Assembly: GCA_031002005.1 (NCBI GenBank) | Contig: JARYHS010008074.1 | Location: 344,806,932 to 344,870,931 of the forward strand | Reading direction: 5' to 3' | Length of the DNA stretch: 64,000 nucleotides | DNA from: Vandiemenella viatica | Lineage: Eukaryota; Arthropoda; Insecta; Orthoptera; Morabidae | Shown: positions 33,951-45,318 of the stretch, piece by piece | Numbering within the stretch: the first letter of the stretch is position 1 | Layout of the letters: each line of letters begins with the position of its first letter | Notes under the pieces: generated by a model | The model's database searches: none | What the model saw: the letters and a program-made list of their open reading frames with translations, nothing else | What the model was told of the DNA's origin: nothing | Translations under genes and position numbers: made by a program

Positions 33951-34361
33951 GTAAGTCGAGCACCAAACTACATATTTCGTACACCAATTTCTATGGGAGC
34001 ATTTCATATTTAACCCCAAATATTTCCTCTACGTTTAATGGTCTGATCCGAAAGAGGCCTGAAAACGGCCGATTTTGCTCATATGTTTTTATAATCTACT
34101 TCTCCCTTTAATATTTTCTATATTACGAGAAGTAGCCGGAATGCTTATTACATTTATATACCAAGGGCACCTGCAGTTCCAAGCGTTAAGCAACATTAAA
34201 TCCTGAACGATGGTACGACTCCACGGTAGTATGGAACCTGTCTTATGGCAGAACACCACAGACAGAGGTTACGACTTTAGTACTCGAAAACTGTTAGAAA
34301 TGTAGCATCATACTTTAGGTCGGCCAGCGAGGAATACTAATTATCAATAAAGAGTTTCTAC
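33951..34361. other. Presumed intron sequence after the ACSL exon
   Basis: No element recognised up to the target duplication of the next hAT. Confidence 0.5.
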
Positions 34362-35347
34362 TAGAGTTGCAACGAATAGAATATTGTGCCATACGCCGAC
34401 AACCGAATATTCTGCACACCTCCTGGCCGAATAGCCGAATATTCTGCAAAAGTATTCGGCAGGTTTGGTGCCAAGATCTGCGCTTGTCTGTTCAAGCGTA
34501 GTTACCTCCCACCTCTACGTGCCTGTTTTGACATGCATGAAGAATGGCCTCAAATATCAACGTTGAGTTGTTCGTGACAGATTCCTTTTTTTCCTTAAGA
34601 GAAAAGATTTCTTACAACAGATATTTCTTTCTAACACCCGGACTGCTCATACCACTTTCTGAACTGCGCCTGAAGTTGTTACATAGTAACTATTTCGATC
34701 AACTCTTCTTGTAGTACGATATGCCACCATTACTCCAACGGCACCATTATGGATCGATATCTGAGTGCGGTATAGTCAAAACATCCTCAAACCTCGTTTT
34801 TAAATCTGGCCTCGTTTTTAAGTTAGGCTAAATGCTGAACTTCGGTCAAAACGTCATGACCCTTGACGTTTGTCAGTAACACGTTGGGGAACTGGGAAAA
34901 TTCGTATCATCTAAAGTTTTGCTTGACTAGATTAATTCTGGCAAGAAAAGTTTAAATTATGGCCTTCGTTTTATTAAATTCAGACTGTCACCTTATAACT
35001 TACTGCTATTGGCAAACAATGTAGAAAAATTAATTTTTCTGCATCACAATCTTCCATTCCTAAGTTTCAATTATGATTATTCAAATGAACAGTTATTTGA
35101 TATGTTTGTAGTTTTGCTTTGGCATTGTGGAAGTTGATTATGCACGATTATTTTTGTAATTATAAGTAAAATACATTATCATGTAATGAATTAATAATTT
35201 TATTTCAGGCAATTATCCAACCAAAAAAAATATTTATATAAGTATTCGGTATTCGGCCGAATAGTACCTAGATATACGGCATTCGACCGAATAGGATGAA
35301 AGTGGCCGGATATACCGAAAATTTGCCGAATATTCGTTGCAAGCCTA
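34362..35347. mobile_element. hAT-like non-autonomous element rich in GAATA words
   Basis: The left end reads TAGAGTTGCAACGAATAGAA. The reverse-complemented right end reads TAGGCTTGCAACGAATATTC. Flanking octamers GTTTCTAC (34,354-34,361) and CTTTTTAC (35,348-35,355) agree at six of eight bases. Both ends are packed with CGAATA/TATTCGG words arranged in both orientations, likely transposase-binding subterminal repeats. No transposase is encoded in the 986 bp. It adjoins the LINE tail that begins at 35,348. Confidence 0.65.
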
Positions 35348-35935
35348 CTTTTTACCTAAACAATCACAACTCCAAAATGTTAATCAATTCAAATATCTCG
35401 GCAGTATTATTAGTAAAGACAAATGTGAGATGACAAACAGTATCAATAACGCAGATGTCTTTTATACCCAAATCATAACTCGTGGCACAACAAAGTGCCC
35501 ACAAAATGCAAACACACACTGTTCAAAACCTACTATATATCCCCATAGTGACTTACCTATTAGAAACATGTACCCTGTCCAAAAGAGACAATAGTAGACT
35601 TCAAGACTCTGAAATGAAATTTGTGCTTACCATACTTCAGAGGACACGAAAGGACAAAGTAAAGAACCTGAGATAGTATGGACATGTCCAAATGATGAAG
35701 GAAGAAAGAAAAGCATAGGCCCATTTTAATTTGAACATCGAGGGGAAAAGGTGTGTGGGAAGGCCTAAAAGGAAATCTATTGGCCAAATTAAGAAGGATC
35801 TGGAAGACATAGTGCTGGATTGGAGAGCTACTCATGAAACTAAGCTATTCATAGACAGGAAGAATTGGAGAGCGCTTGTGATCAGCACCCACAAGACTAA
35901 AGCTCCGGAGTGATAATGATGATAATAATTTGTAT
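35348..35935 (+). mobile_element. RTE-like LINE 3' fragment, second family
   Basis: Plus-strand frames give NQFKYLGSIISKDKCEM, SRLQDSEMKFVLTILQRTRK and then, after shifts, EGKRCVGRPKRKSIGQIKKD followed by DRKNWRALV (35,731-35,913). This is the C-terminal portion of an RTE-like reverse transcriptase distinct from the copy at 24,520-27,620. A GATGATAATAATTTG-type tail ends it near 35,935. Frames are broken in at least two places. Confidence 0.75.
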
Positions 35936-36439
35936 TTTTTATGAATTTGTACCTACAACTAGTATCTTCAACATTTGCGTGTGTAGTGACTGATTTGTCG
36001 GATGGCTGTGTGTATCAGTCACATTTAGCTAAGATTTGCGATGTATTCTCCTTGCACCACGCCGTTAGTTTTCTTTGTCTGACACCTAAAAATATTAATT
36101 GTGGTTTACATGGGAACGGAGAATCATACGGCTTTGCATTCGTCGAATGAAATACTGAAGTCGTAAGCCTTGATGTTTATTGCAACATTGAGTAATTGGT
36201 CACAAGGAAAATACATCTGCGACTCCACGCGACGTAATTCCAGCCAACTAGGGTATATTGTAGTAATTATCCTACAAAATGTAGAAGACGAGAATCTTCG
36301 CGGGTAGTGCGGTCCGATCAATATCCACCCGAGGCAGAACTTGTCGCTCTTACAGATCAGACACGAATGGGGAAAGTTGTAAGTTGTTTGCTGCAAGGTG
36401 ACCTTAGCTGCGCATGCGATTCCGACACGCGCGTAAGAT
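35936..36439. other. Non-coding sequence
   Basis: No gene or element was recognised. A TTTAATTTAATTTAATT tract at the right edge belongs to the next LINE's 3' tail. Confidence 0.5.
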
Positions 36440-37255
36440 TTAATTTAATTTAATTGCAATGGATCACACGCTCCGGTGGCAATTTCCCTAAGCACCCATC
36501 TTCCCCCTATCCTAGACTCACCTACATTTACCCTCTACAAATTTTAACTTTAAATTCTTTTAACGTTTTCGGTAGGTTATTCATCATTCCCCTTGGTAAC
36601 TCATTCCAATCCCTGACACCCTTACCTAAAAAATAAAATCTTCCCACACCCTTGTGCCTGAAATCGAGTGCCAGCTTATGGTCATGGTCATCTTTTCCCT
36701 TCCATGAACTACTTTTCATACCTATTGCAATATCTTTCCATGCCTCATCACCAGTATACGCCCTGTACACTCCCATTACCCTCCTCATCCTCCTCCTGTC
36801 TTGCAATGAATCCCATTCCAGCTCCTTTATCATATCTGTCACTGATTGCATTCTGCGATAATATCCAGAAACAAATCTAGCAGCCCTTCTTTGCACCTTC
36901 TCCAACTCCTGTATTTGATACTCAAAATGTGGGTCCCATACTACATTACCATATTCGAGCAATGGTCTGACCAAAGTTTTGTGACCCAATTCCTTTACTT
37001 CTCTCGTACATCCCCTCATCACTCTCTCCAACAAGTGCAGAATTTTGAAACCTTTTCCTACCACCTGCCCAATGTGTCCAGCCCAGTTAAGCTTGTTATC
37101 AAATGTAATGCCAAGATATTTTTACATTTCAAGTCTTTAGCAAGCAATTCTTTCCCCACCTTACATTCATAATTAACCTTTTGTTTTTTATTAGTGTATC
37201 TAATTAGCTGACTCTTCTTTGCATTTAGATTTCTTGCTAAGCTAATTAGCCCCTA
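36440..37255 (-). mobile_element. CR1-like LINE 3' fragment
   Basis: The minus-strand frame 37,064-36,528 is open for 178 residues. It contains ERVMRGCTREVKELGHKTLV, RPLLEYGNVVWDPHFEYQIQ, VQRRAARFVSGYY, GVYRAYTGDEAWKDIA and WNELPRGMMNNLPKTLKEF. It represents the end of the reverse transcriptase protein after the catalytic motifs. An AATTT-repeat tail lies at 36,440-36,462. The LINE is cut off at its 5' side by a long-inverted-repeat transposon starting at 37,256. Copies of the same family occur at 8,136-9,218 and 41,590-42,840. Confidence 0.85.
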
Positions 37256-40200
37256 GCTGGAAAGTTTTGGGGTAGTCTTGATTTCTTCCATTATATATGT
37301 TTTTTGGGTGTTGAATCCGAATCTGAGGTTTTCTAACAAAATTTCGTGACGTAACATTGAAAAAAACGAAAAAAAGAGTAAAAAATCTCATTTTTGGCGG
37401 TTTTTCGCTTATAACTCTAAATATATCAACTTTTCGTAAATAATCTCCACATTCAAAATGAAAGTGCATAAAATTTCCTACAAATTTCACCTTAAAAGTT
37501 TTTTTCTCTGAAGAAGCGTTTGGGCTCAAGCGCTAGTTGAAATTTGACGTATTTCTTCTACCTCCGCGAAAACCCATTATTCCACTCCAAAACTCAAATG
37601 CTGTCAATATTAGTGAATTCCTCCTGGTTTTAAGTTGAATACAATGTAGCCTAGTTTTCATTTTTTCATCGATGTCGATGTTTACGTGTTCAATTCCGAG
37701 GCCTAATTGTGGGGCTGTAACCCCCTATTCTACTACTACATCTAACGTGTTTATTCAATATTTTTATCTTCTTACATAACATACGGCACCTTTATATTTT
37801 CTATAAGTTATCACAGAATAATTCATTCATTAATATTTAATCTTGTAAATGAGGAAGCACTGATGAGCAGGCACGTGCGCAGGCATCACCGGTGGAGGTT
37901 TCTCTATTCGTAGAAAGGAAAAACTGTTGTGGGCACTTGGAGTGATATGGCCATTGAATAAACTCGAATGAAGTCAATGAAGACGAGTGAAGGTCTCACT
38001 CATGGCCATGGAGTAACTGGAGGCATTGTGGCAAGATGGACTAAAGGGATAACAGCATTGCATAATATATGTCAAGAGATTGAGCACTAGCACTTTACGG
38101 GAGTGGAACGAGAAACATCAGAACAACACGTTGAAAGCAGAGATGCTAGGCAAACGCGAGATACCACTGATACATATAAATTACTGGATTGATTTCACAA
38201 GCATCCTCCTTTCCCAAAGAGCACTGACCTAATGTCACTAAGTACAGGTGTTGCCGCAGATGAGAGGGTCAGTTGCCACTTGTCTAAGGAGATCGACATG
38301 AAAGGTATACATCGCATTGTTGTGGTGATTTTCACGCTGTAAAGTTCAAACAAATCGAAAGATTGCAGCCTCTTGCGATAATGAATAGCTCTATTCAGAC
38401 AGAAGACAGGGCTGTAGTTATCAATCCAAAAACAGTTTTTCAACGAATGGCCATCGTGAAATATTCACATGAAGAGCTGAGAGAGTTTCTGCGTTATGAT
38501 CTTGGTCCCTACCCTCTCTCTCTTTTTGACGAGCATGGATTGAGGAAAGGAACAAAATTGAGCTTATACAAGGCTTTTGTGCCAACTGAACAAGCGAACT
38601 TGAGTAATACAAAATATTTTACTGACGGAGGGTTTTTGTTACATCGGGTCAAATAGCACCACGGCCAACCATATGCAGAAATTTGCAGCATTTATGTCTC
38701 ATTTATTAAGTCACAGTATAAACCAAATGCCATTGTCATTTTCAATGGCTACGCTGACGAAGCTCGTGAAAGTACCAAGCGCATAGAAAGATTGAGAAGA
38801 GCGCAAATAAAACAAAGTGCTGCGATATCATTTAGTGAATCGATGGTCCCCACTGTCTCACAGCAAACTCCAAAAACAAGTGCTGGTTGATAAATATGAT
38901 AATGGAAAAATTCGAGGATTTAAAAATTCTTTCACAGCAAGCAGTGGAAGACGCTGATATCCTGATTATCACAATAGCTCTACAGTTGGCCTCTTCGAAT
39001 GAATCTGGGACAGTGGTTGGGGAAGATATCGATCTTTTTGTGATTTTGATTGGCCTTTGTAGCCATAACATAAAGAATATCTTATTTATGAAACCAGGAA
39101 AATGAAAGGTATCTCAGACCATTTACAATCCTCATCTTACTGACAAAACCATATCAGACCATATGTTGTTCTTGCACGCGATGAGTGGTTGTGACACCAC
39201 TTCTGCTTCAATCAGGGTAAACTGAAATTTCTAAAAGTCCTGCAGAAGAACATTGTTGCTTTCAAAGACTCTCATGCACATCAGGACAACATTGCCGAAG
39301 CAAGAAACATGTTTCTGATGGCTCTGTATGGGAAAGGATTAGAAGCTAGCCTGAATGATTTAAGATACAGGCAATACGTATCATTACCCCCCACTGAAGC
39401 TGCTGCACGACAACATTCACTGAGAGTTTACTTTCAGGTGCAGCAGTGGTTATCCAGTCGAATCACACTCGACGAGCAACATAGAGACCCGAAAGAATGG
39501 GGTTGGTAACAAAAACAAAGAATGGTCTCGTACCAGTTCAGACCCTGCACCAGACTCAATACTCCCTTACATTTCCTGCAAATGTAAAAAAGGTTGCCAA
39601 TGAAATTGTGGATGCAGAAAGGCAGGCCTACATTGTTCCCCGATCTGCACATCATGCGAAGATCTTTGTGAAAACGTCGAGCCTCCGGATGTCAGCATTG
39701 ACATGGACGAAGAAGAGAGACCGAAGAAAGAAACCAAGAACAGACTGAAGGACACCTACATGCTGTGGAAGATATGTCTAATCACACAGTCTAATTCGTA
39801 ATCGGTCATATCTCCTTGAGATATGGTAAAAGGTTAATGTTTTCTCACCACCTCTTTTATTCTGTATATGAACAAGACACGACGCTATCAAAACAAATAC
39901 TGGAACCTGTGCCAATACCATCCGCCTTCAAAGAGCCTCAAACAGTAACTTCTAAATGTCAAAGATTTATATAATGTTCAACGTAGTATGTAATATAATT
40001 AATTATTAAAACATATGACAATTTTCTTATGTAATTTATAAATTCTTATCTCGTATTAGAATTGGAACAATTTCGGACTCCCTTAAAAAATTTCAACATT
40101 ATGTAATTTTTGAATAATGTCCTGTACCTTTACATAATATATGATCTAAGTAAGATATTTACAGAGAACTTTGGGAAATTCATTAATATTAACAGCATTT

Positions 40201-40552
40201 TTCAATAATAAATTTGAGTTCTGGGATGCAAAAAGTGAATTTTTGCGGAGGTAACCAAAATACGACAATTTTCAAAAAGCGTTTGAGCCCGAACGCTTCT
40301 TCCTAGAAAAAAAACTTTAATGGAGAAATTTTTAGGAAATTTTATGTACTTTCATTTTGAATATGGAGGTTATTTACGAAAAGTTGATAGATTTAGAAAT
40401 ATAAGCGAAAAACCGCCAAAAAATTATATTTTTTTGCCGTTTTTCAATTTATTTTTTTCAATGTTCCGTCACGAAATTTTGTTAGCAAACCTCAGATTCT
40501 GATTCAGCACTCCAAAAAACATACAGAATGGAAGAAATCAAAACTTTCCAGG
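37256..40552 (+). mobile_element. DNA transposon with about 300-bp terminal inverted repeats
   Basis: The left end GCTGGAAAGTTTTG and the reverse-complemented right end CCTGGAAAGTTTTG are each preceded by TA (37,254-37,255 and 40,553-40,554), consistent with a TA target duplication. Inverted similarity extends inward about 300 bp: 37,256-37,545 versus 40,246-40,552, including CCGCCAAAAA and TTACGAAAAGTTGAT on both sides. The interior encodes a decayed nuclease-like protein. I cannot name the superfamily with certainty. TA duplication with long inverted repeats is unusual but seen in several cut-and-paste groups. Confidence 0.75.
38085..39790 (+). pseudogene. Decayed FEN/PIN-like nuclease protein of the long-TIR transposon
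   Basis: Segments of one protein appear in changing frames. SKEIDMKGIHRIV is followed by the open stretch 38,363-38,656 with SSIQTEDRAVVINPKTVFQR and YPLSLFDEHGLRKGTK. Next come PNAIVIFNGYADEARESTKR, then GTVVGEDIDLFVILIGL, then a GCDTTSAS-type motif (39,187-39,212). YVSLPPTEAAARQHSLRVYF with QVQQWL follows, and finally a cysteine-rich tail (GCRKAGLHCSPICTSCEDLC) near 39,610-39,675. The F-(D/N)-G, GEDxDL and GCD spacing resembles FEN/XPG-type PIN nucleases. Widespread arthropod relatives exist as uncharacterised proteins. At least six stops or shifts are present. Confidence 0.6.
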
Positions 40553-41525
40553 TAAAAACACTATTTGCCTGTACTAATTGGCAGTATTTCCGCTCAGCGT
40601 TTTGTCGCATGTACGACTTGCTCAGACTCGACAAATAAAATACAAGGTTTTTAATATAGTAAAAATGCGTCCCTTACATGTGATGTATTTAATTCAACAG
40701 TGTTTCCATATCATACCGACATATGTCACAAGCCATTATCTCCCTTGATAACTAACCGAAATGTATTAATGAGATATCATTTTAAAGCTTAAGGTCTCCA
40801 CTTTGATCACGTCATAATTTAAGAAAGGAATTTTTCGTAATTCAACCCTTAAATGGCAAGAAGTTAATATTTCTAAAATGCACTTTTTTTGTACCGCGAA
40901 CTATTTATCTCCCCGAATTCCTAACCGAAATCGATAAATGAAATATCATTTTAAAGATCTCCGTTTTGGTGACATCATATATTAAGGATGGAAATTTTCT
41001 GAATTAGAACCTTAAAGGGCAAAAGTATCAATATTTCTACAACGCGTTTTTGTGTCACGAGCCATTTTTCTCCCTTGATACATAACTGATGTAGATAATT
41101 GAGGTATCATTTCAAAGATTATGGTTTCCACCGTGATCACATCATATTTTAAGAAAGGAATTTTTCGATATTCTACCCTTAAGGGCAGAATTATCATCAT
41201 TTCCATAACGTATTTTTTATAATGAGCCATTTATCTCCCTTGATATCTAACCGAAATATATAAATGAGCTGTCATATTAAAAATTAAGGTGTCTGCTTTG
41301 GTCACATTATTTCTTAAAAACGAAATTTTTCGGAATTTGACCCTTGAAAGGCAAAAGTAATAACTGTGAAAGTCACGCGTATGAGACTGTTCAGAGCCAA
41401 GCCACTAGACAGCAGTAGCACATATTACGGAGATAGTAAAAAACTGCTTCACTGGCGTCAACTTTTGTTATATACCTATTACACTAAACAAATAAACAAT
41501 TGAAACAAATGAGGCGGTTCTTCTT
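40553..41525 (+). repeat. Dispersed repeat with about four 165-bp tandem units
   Basis: Units start near 40,740, 40,910, 41,070 and 41,235. Each includes TCTCCCTTGATA or a variant, CTAACCGAAAT, TATCATTTTAAAG, AAGGTCTCC and TAAGAAAGGAATTTTTCG, then CCTTAAAGGGCAAAAGTA. Intervals between equivalent words are about 169, 161 and 165 bp. The block ends with sequence shared with the arms (41,395-41,515), and it preserves the uninterrupted form of the site that received LINEs in both arms. No coding capacity was seen. Confidence 0.75.
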
Positions 41526-41589
41526 TCATCCTATTACAAACCCCAATCTTACTATTCATTGTAATCGCGAGATTTTCGCACTGGTCATC

Positions 41590-42840
41590 TGTTTTTATAT
41601 AATTCCTTCACCTATATACTTTTCCAGTTAACGAATTTTAATTTTAAATTCCTTCAGCGTTTTTGGTAAATTATTCATCACTTACCTTGATCATTTATTC
41701 CAATCCTTGGCATATTTACCCGCAAAACAAAATTTTCCTACTCCATTATGCATTAAATCGAGTATCAGCTTTTTCCCATGGTCATCTATTCCTTTCCATG
41801 CACCACTCTCAGTTCTTCGACCAATATCCCACCAAGCCACTTCACCATCATACGTCTTGTGCAATCCGAGCACTCTCTTTACCCTCCTCCTGACTTCCAG
41901 AGACTCCCAATCCAGCTTTTTTTTTATCATATCAAGTACTGAGTGGGTCCTGCTGTAATTTTCACAAACAAATCTCCTTTGCACCCTTCCCAACTCCTGT
42001 ATTTGACACCCAAAATGTGGGTCCCATACTGCACCACCATATTCAAGCAATGGTCTGATCAAATTTTTGTAACCTAATTCTCTTACTTCTCTGGTACATC
42101 CTCTCATCACCCTCTCCAGTAAATGAAGAATTTGCTAACCTTTTCCCACCACCTGCCAAATTCGTCCTGCCCAGTTGAGTTTTTTTATCTAATATTATGT
42201 CAAGATATTTACACTTCAAGCCTTCAACAAGTAATTCTACCCCCACCCTATAATCATAAGCAACCCTTAGTATTTTATCAGTGTGCCTCATAAGCTGGTC
42301 CTTCTTGGCCTTTTATCTTCATTCCATGTTGACCTATTCAATTAGATGATATATCCAGGTCAACTTGCAGCTGTTAAAGTTTCTTTTTTTGTGGCTTTAA
42401 GTCTCGTCAACGGCGAGGCAGTTAGAGACGGAAAGGACTGGGGACAAGGACAAGAAGGAATTCTGAAATGGTCTTTTGAAGGAAGCATCCCTGCATTCGC
42501 CTGGAGTGATTTGGGGAAACCAAGGAGATCCCAAATCTGGATACCCGGACGGGGATTCGAACCCGCGTCATCCCGAATGCGAAGCCAGGGCGCTACCACT
42601 TGCCCACCACACTCGATCTGTTCACTTTCGTCCCCCGTTTTGATCCTATTTATACCATTATGTCAGCTGCACATAGCATAAATTCTTACTGTAAACATTC
42701 ATTAGAAGGGTGAATAGCAATGGTCCCAATACACTACTTTGTGGCACTCTTATTTTCACTTCCACCTATTCTGATACTCCAGTTGAAATATACGCTCTCT
42801 TAGACACGAATTGAATTATTAGACTTAACCAATTAAAAAT
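41590..42840 (-). mobile_element. CR1-like LINE fragment split by a SINE
   Basis: On the minus strand, 42,110-41,691 encodes MMRGCTREVRELGYKNLIRP, LLEYGGAVWDPHFGCQI, KRVLGLHKTYDGEVAWWDIG and DLMHNGVGKFCFAGKYAKDW, the C-terminal region of the family. Beyond a SINE at 42,385-42,612, the reading continues around 42,760-42,640 with VPQSSVLGPLLFTLLMN. This is a relic of the VPQGSVLGPLLF reverse transcriptase block. Shifts and stops are frequent, and the expected FADD catalytic motif is disrupted by the SINE insertion. Confidence 0.75.
42385..42612 (-). mobile_element. tRNA-derived SINE nested in a CR1-like LINE
   Basis: The reverse complement has a B box (GGTTCGAATCCCCG at about 42,563-42,550), then AATCACTCCAGGCGAATGCA, then CTCGCCGTTGACGAGACTTA and an A-rich tail. 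It belongs to the same family as 23,708-23,942. The A-box-like string GTGGTAGCGCCCTGG lies at about 42,602-42,588. Confidence 0.8.
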
Positions 42841-43635
42841 TAAAACCAGAAACTAGAAACGTGTAAAGGTAAGATCAAAAATTGAAAAGAAACAGTCAAA
42901 TCCAAAATTTCCATGTCACCAGTGTTATCACCGTAGCTTCAAGAAAAATACTTGGACTGTTGTTAACGATTACACAGCCCTCTTGGCTGTATTCCAATTT
43001 ATTAGGAACAAATTACTTTAATATTTCCCTTTGATTTTTAAGCTTACACATCAATGGTTAGAGAAATCTGAACTATCTAAGAGCAGGAATGCAAATACCA
43101 AAACCCAACAACATTACACAACACAGATAAGTATGAAAATTCGCGGGAATCTAGTCATTGATACTTGAGGTAGCATGTGGGAAAAAAATCTTTGACGTTC
43201 CTAGTAAATTAAATGAAGATCTCTTCTAATATTAAACTCGAAATTTCAGTAATTAGAAAACTACGTACGCTTTAGCGGCGACAAAACTGTAGAAAAACTT
43301 CTCCGGATTAGAGCTCTTTTAAATTAGAATCATCCGGCAACGTTTCGAAAGCTGGCACTGCTTCGATTGTCAAGCCACCGCTCAACATCACTGAATACCG
43401 CGTATATACAAGCTGCCAGCCGAGGCGGAGGGGAGGGCGCTGCTCACTTCGTGACGTCATATTTGAGTAGCTACTGTACCCACATATGGTGTGATCCGGC
43501 GTGGATTGCAATAGTTTTAATGCTGACTTCCATGTTTGGCTTAAGTTGAGGCCTTGATCCCGATTAATAACAGTATCATTAAGTCTTATCTGAAACGAAC
43601 ATAGACCGACGTTTAGGGTGTGGAAGACTGTAGTT
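42841..43635. other. Non-coding sequence with a GC-richer patch
   Basis: Between 43,330 and 43,470 the minus strand reads GTGGCTTGACAATCGAAGCA and TTTCGAAACGTTGCCGGATG. This has the flavour of a Penelope terminal repeat, but no protein or second copy is present to prove it. The rest is AT-rich and unassigned. Confidence 0.35.
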
Positions 43636-43850
43636 ACCTACACTATTGTGGGCTGGTGGCCCATTGGTTGCCGGACCTGGTACGTAGTGGCTAGCGAGTT
43701 TGCCTCGCGTTGCAAGGGTCGCCGGTTCGAGTCCGGCTGCGGGCATGGGTGTTGTGTCAGTCCTGTGTTGTCCCGACTGAAAAACGATAATATAGTACAG
43801 ACAAATTCGAATAACCAAAGATCAACTTACAGATGGATAAGATGAAAAAA
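43636..43850 (+). mobile_element. tRNA-derived SINE, second family
   Basis: A tRNA-like head with an A box (GTAGTGGCTAGCGAG) and a B box (GGTTCGAGTCCGGC at about 43,723) is followed by GGGTGTTGTGTCAGTCCTGT and an A-rich tail near 43,843. The body differs from the SINE family at 23,708, so this is a separate family. Confidence 0.7.
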
Positions 43851-43869
43851 AACCATCTTTTAAAAAATA

Positions 43870-43968
43870 AAAAAATTGGTTAACGTGCTTGCTTACTAAT
43901 GTGTATAGCGCCGGATCAAATCCCAATAGAGGCAAAGATTATTATTATTATTATTATTATTATTATTG
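43870..43968 (+). repeat. SINE-like tail and (ATT)n microsatellite
   Basis: GGTTAACGTGCTTGCTTACT, a decayed B-box-like GGATCAAATCCC and GAGGCAAAGATT are followed by about ten ATT repeats (43,937-43,968). A related head with TAGCTCAGTGGTTAAAGCCC occurs at 44,388-44,466, ending in the same GAGGCAAAGATT. Both look like pieces of a further tRNA-like repeat. Confidence 0.5.
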
Positions 43969-44137
43969 GATCGTATGAGTCATGCTTGGACGGTCAGTTT
44001 TACGGATTCCACATTAAACTATAGATCCCACAAATTTTGGGGTGAAATGCTTGGCAAATTGTACGCAGTCTAACAATTCTGTAAGTATACAATTTTTTTT
44101 TCTCTCGAAGTCAATGTGTGTGTTATCTGCTCTAATC

Positions 44138-45318
44138 TATATATATAAAGATGAAGGATTGTTTGTTTGTTCTTCATACAAATCCACAGTTTTCATCCGA
44201 ACTCGATGAAACTTTGCACACTTATCCTTTGAAACAAGGAGAAAAATACTGTCTGCATTTGGTTGAAATATTATCTGTATAAATAATGCATGTTGTGTTA
44301 TAATTACGGAAATGTACTGAACGGCGATAGATAGACGCGTTTGATGTGTAGGTCTCTGTACTGCCTGCCCGTACAGCAGTCAGGTAGCTCAGTGGTTAAA
44401 GCCCTTGCTTACTGACGTTTGGATCGTTGTCTCCGGTTCTAATCTACGTGGAGGCAAAGATTTTAAAAAAAAAATTATCGTAAGAGTCACACCTGGACCG
44501 TCGGTTATTCGGACTGAATGTTAAAATGTAGATATCACAAATTTAGGGGTGCAATGCGAGGCAAATCGTAGGCAGTCTTGCAATGCTGTAGGTGTACACT
44601 TTTTACGTTATAATGATCCCTCAGTGGTGATTCGCAGTCAGTTTGTGTGTGATCTGCAGCAATAATACTATAAATGCGGAAGTAAGTCTGTCTGTTTGTT
44701 ACGTTTTGACGACCAAATACCTATACCGATATCGACGGAATTTAACAAGAAAATCTGTAGGGAGGGCACAGAACAGTTTTTTTCGGTATCATTTAGTCAC
44801 GAAATTTTAAGAACTTATCGAATGGTGACAGAGAGACGGATGTGTGTGTTAGTCTATAATGTTAATGTATAATTTGTTAATAAATTTCCTTTTAGAGAAG
44901 TATTATTTAGTATAAATGTAAATTTTCTGTGTCCTATTACTTTGTGTCTGCTTAAATGTTTCTGGCACCAGTTTATTTTGCCTTCTTTTTTGGCATGCCT
45001 TGCGGGCGTAAACTGGCTTAAGTTATAGCTCTAGCAGAGCACGAGCAGCTAAAGTTATTAGAACCCAAGAATTGGATGCTCATGCTGAAGAAAGAAGAAA
45101 AGACCAAGCTGAAATAAAGCTGCCGTTAATTATAACCCCGACATCCCCTCACTTTCGTTTGTTTTTCTGTTTTTGAATATGTTGGAAATTGATTCTCTTC
45201 AAGGGACAGGTTCGACGGTAGAATGATATAGTGATGGCTTTCCTGTCATACTTTGCCGACTCGGTGTTGTTTGGGACCAATCCTTCGTTACCAACAGCTT
45301 TCTATATTCATTTCTGGC
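44138..45318 (+). mobile_element. Possible Helitron 5' portion with nested tRNA-like repeat
   Basis: The segment begins TCTATATATATAAAGATGAA and continues with TTGTTTGTTTGTTC and AACTCGATGAAACTTTGCAC, a lead sequence common to arthropod Helitron-like repeats. A second, related lead occurs near 44,672 (GTCTGTCTGTTTGTTACGTT). Near 44,995-45,110 a short frame reads MPCGRKLA and, one shift later, SSSRARAAKVIRTQELDAHA with EERRKDQAEI. This resembles the basic N-terminal leader of Helitron proteins. Rep and helicase domains are not present before the N gap. The call is tentative. Confidence 0.35.

Noticed and set aside
37242..37529. 95-residue frame in the left inverted end of the long-TIR transposon
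   Set aside because: The related frame at the other end (40,320-40,502) is in the opposite orientation within the repeat; it reflects the inverted sequence, not a gene.
43330..43470. Penelope-type terminal repeat or ribozyme
   Set aside because: Only a loose resemblance in one strand. No CTGANGA core was found and there is no neighbouring Penelope protein.
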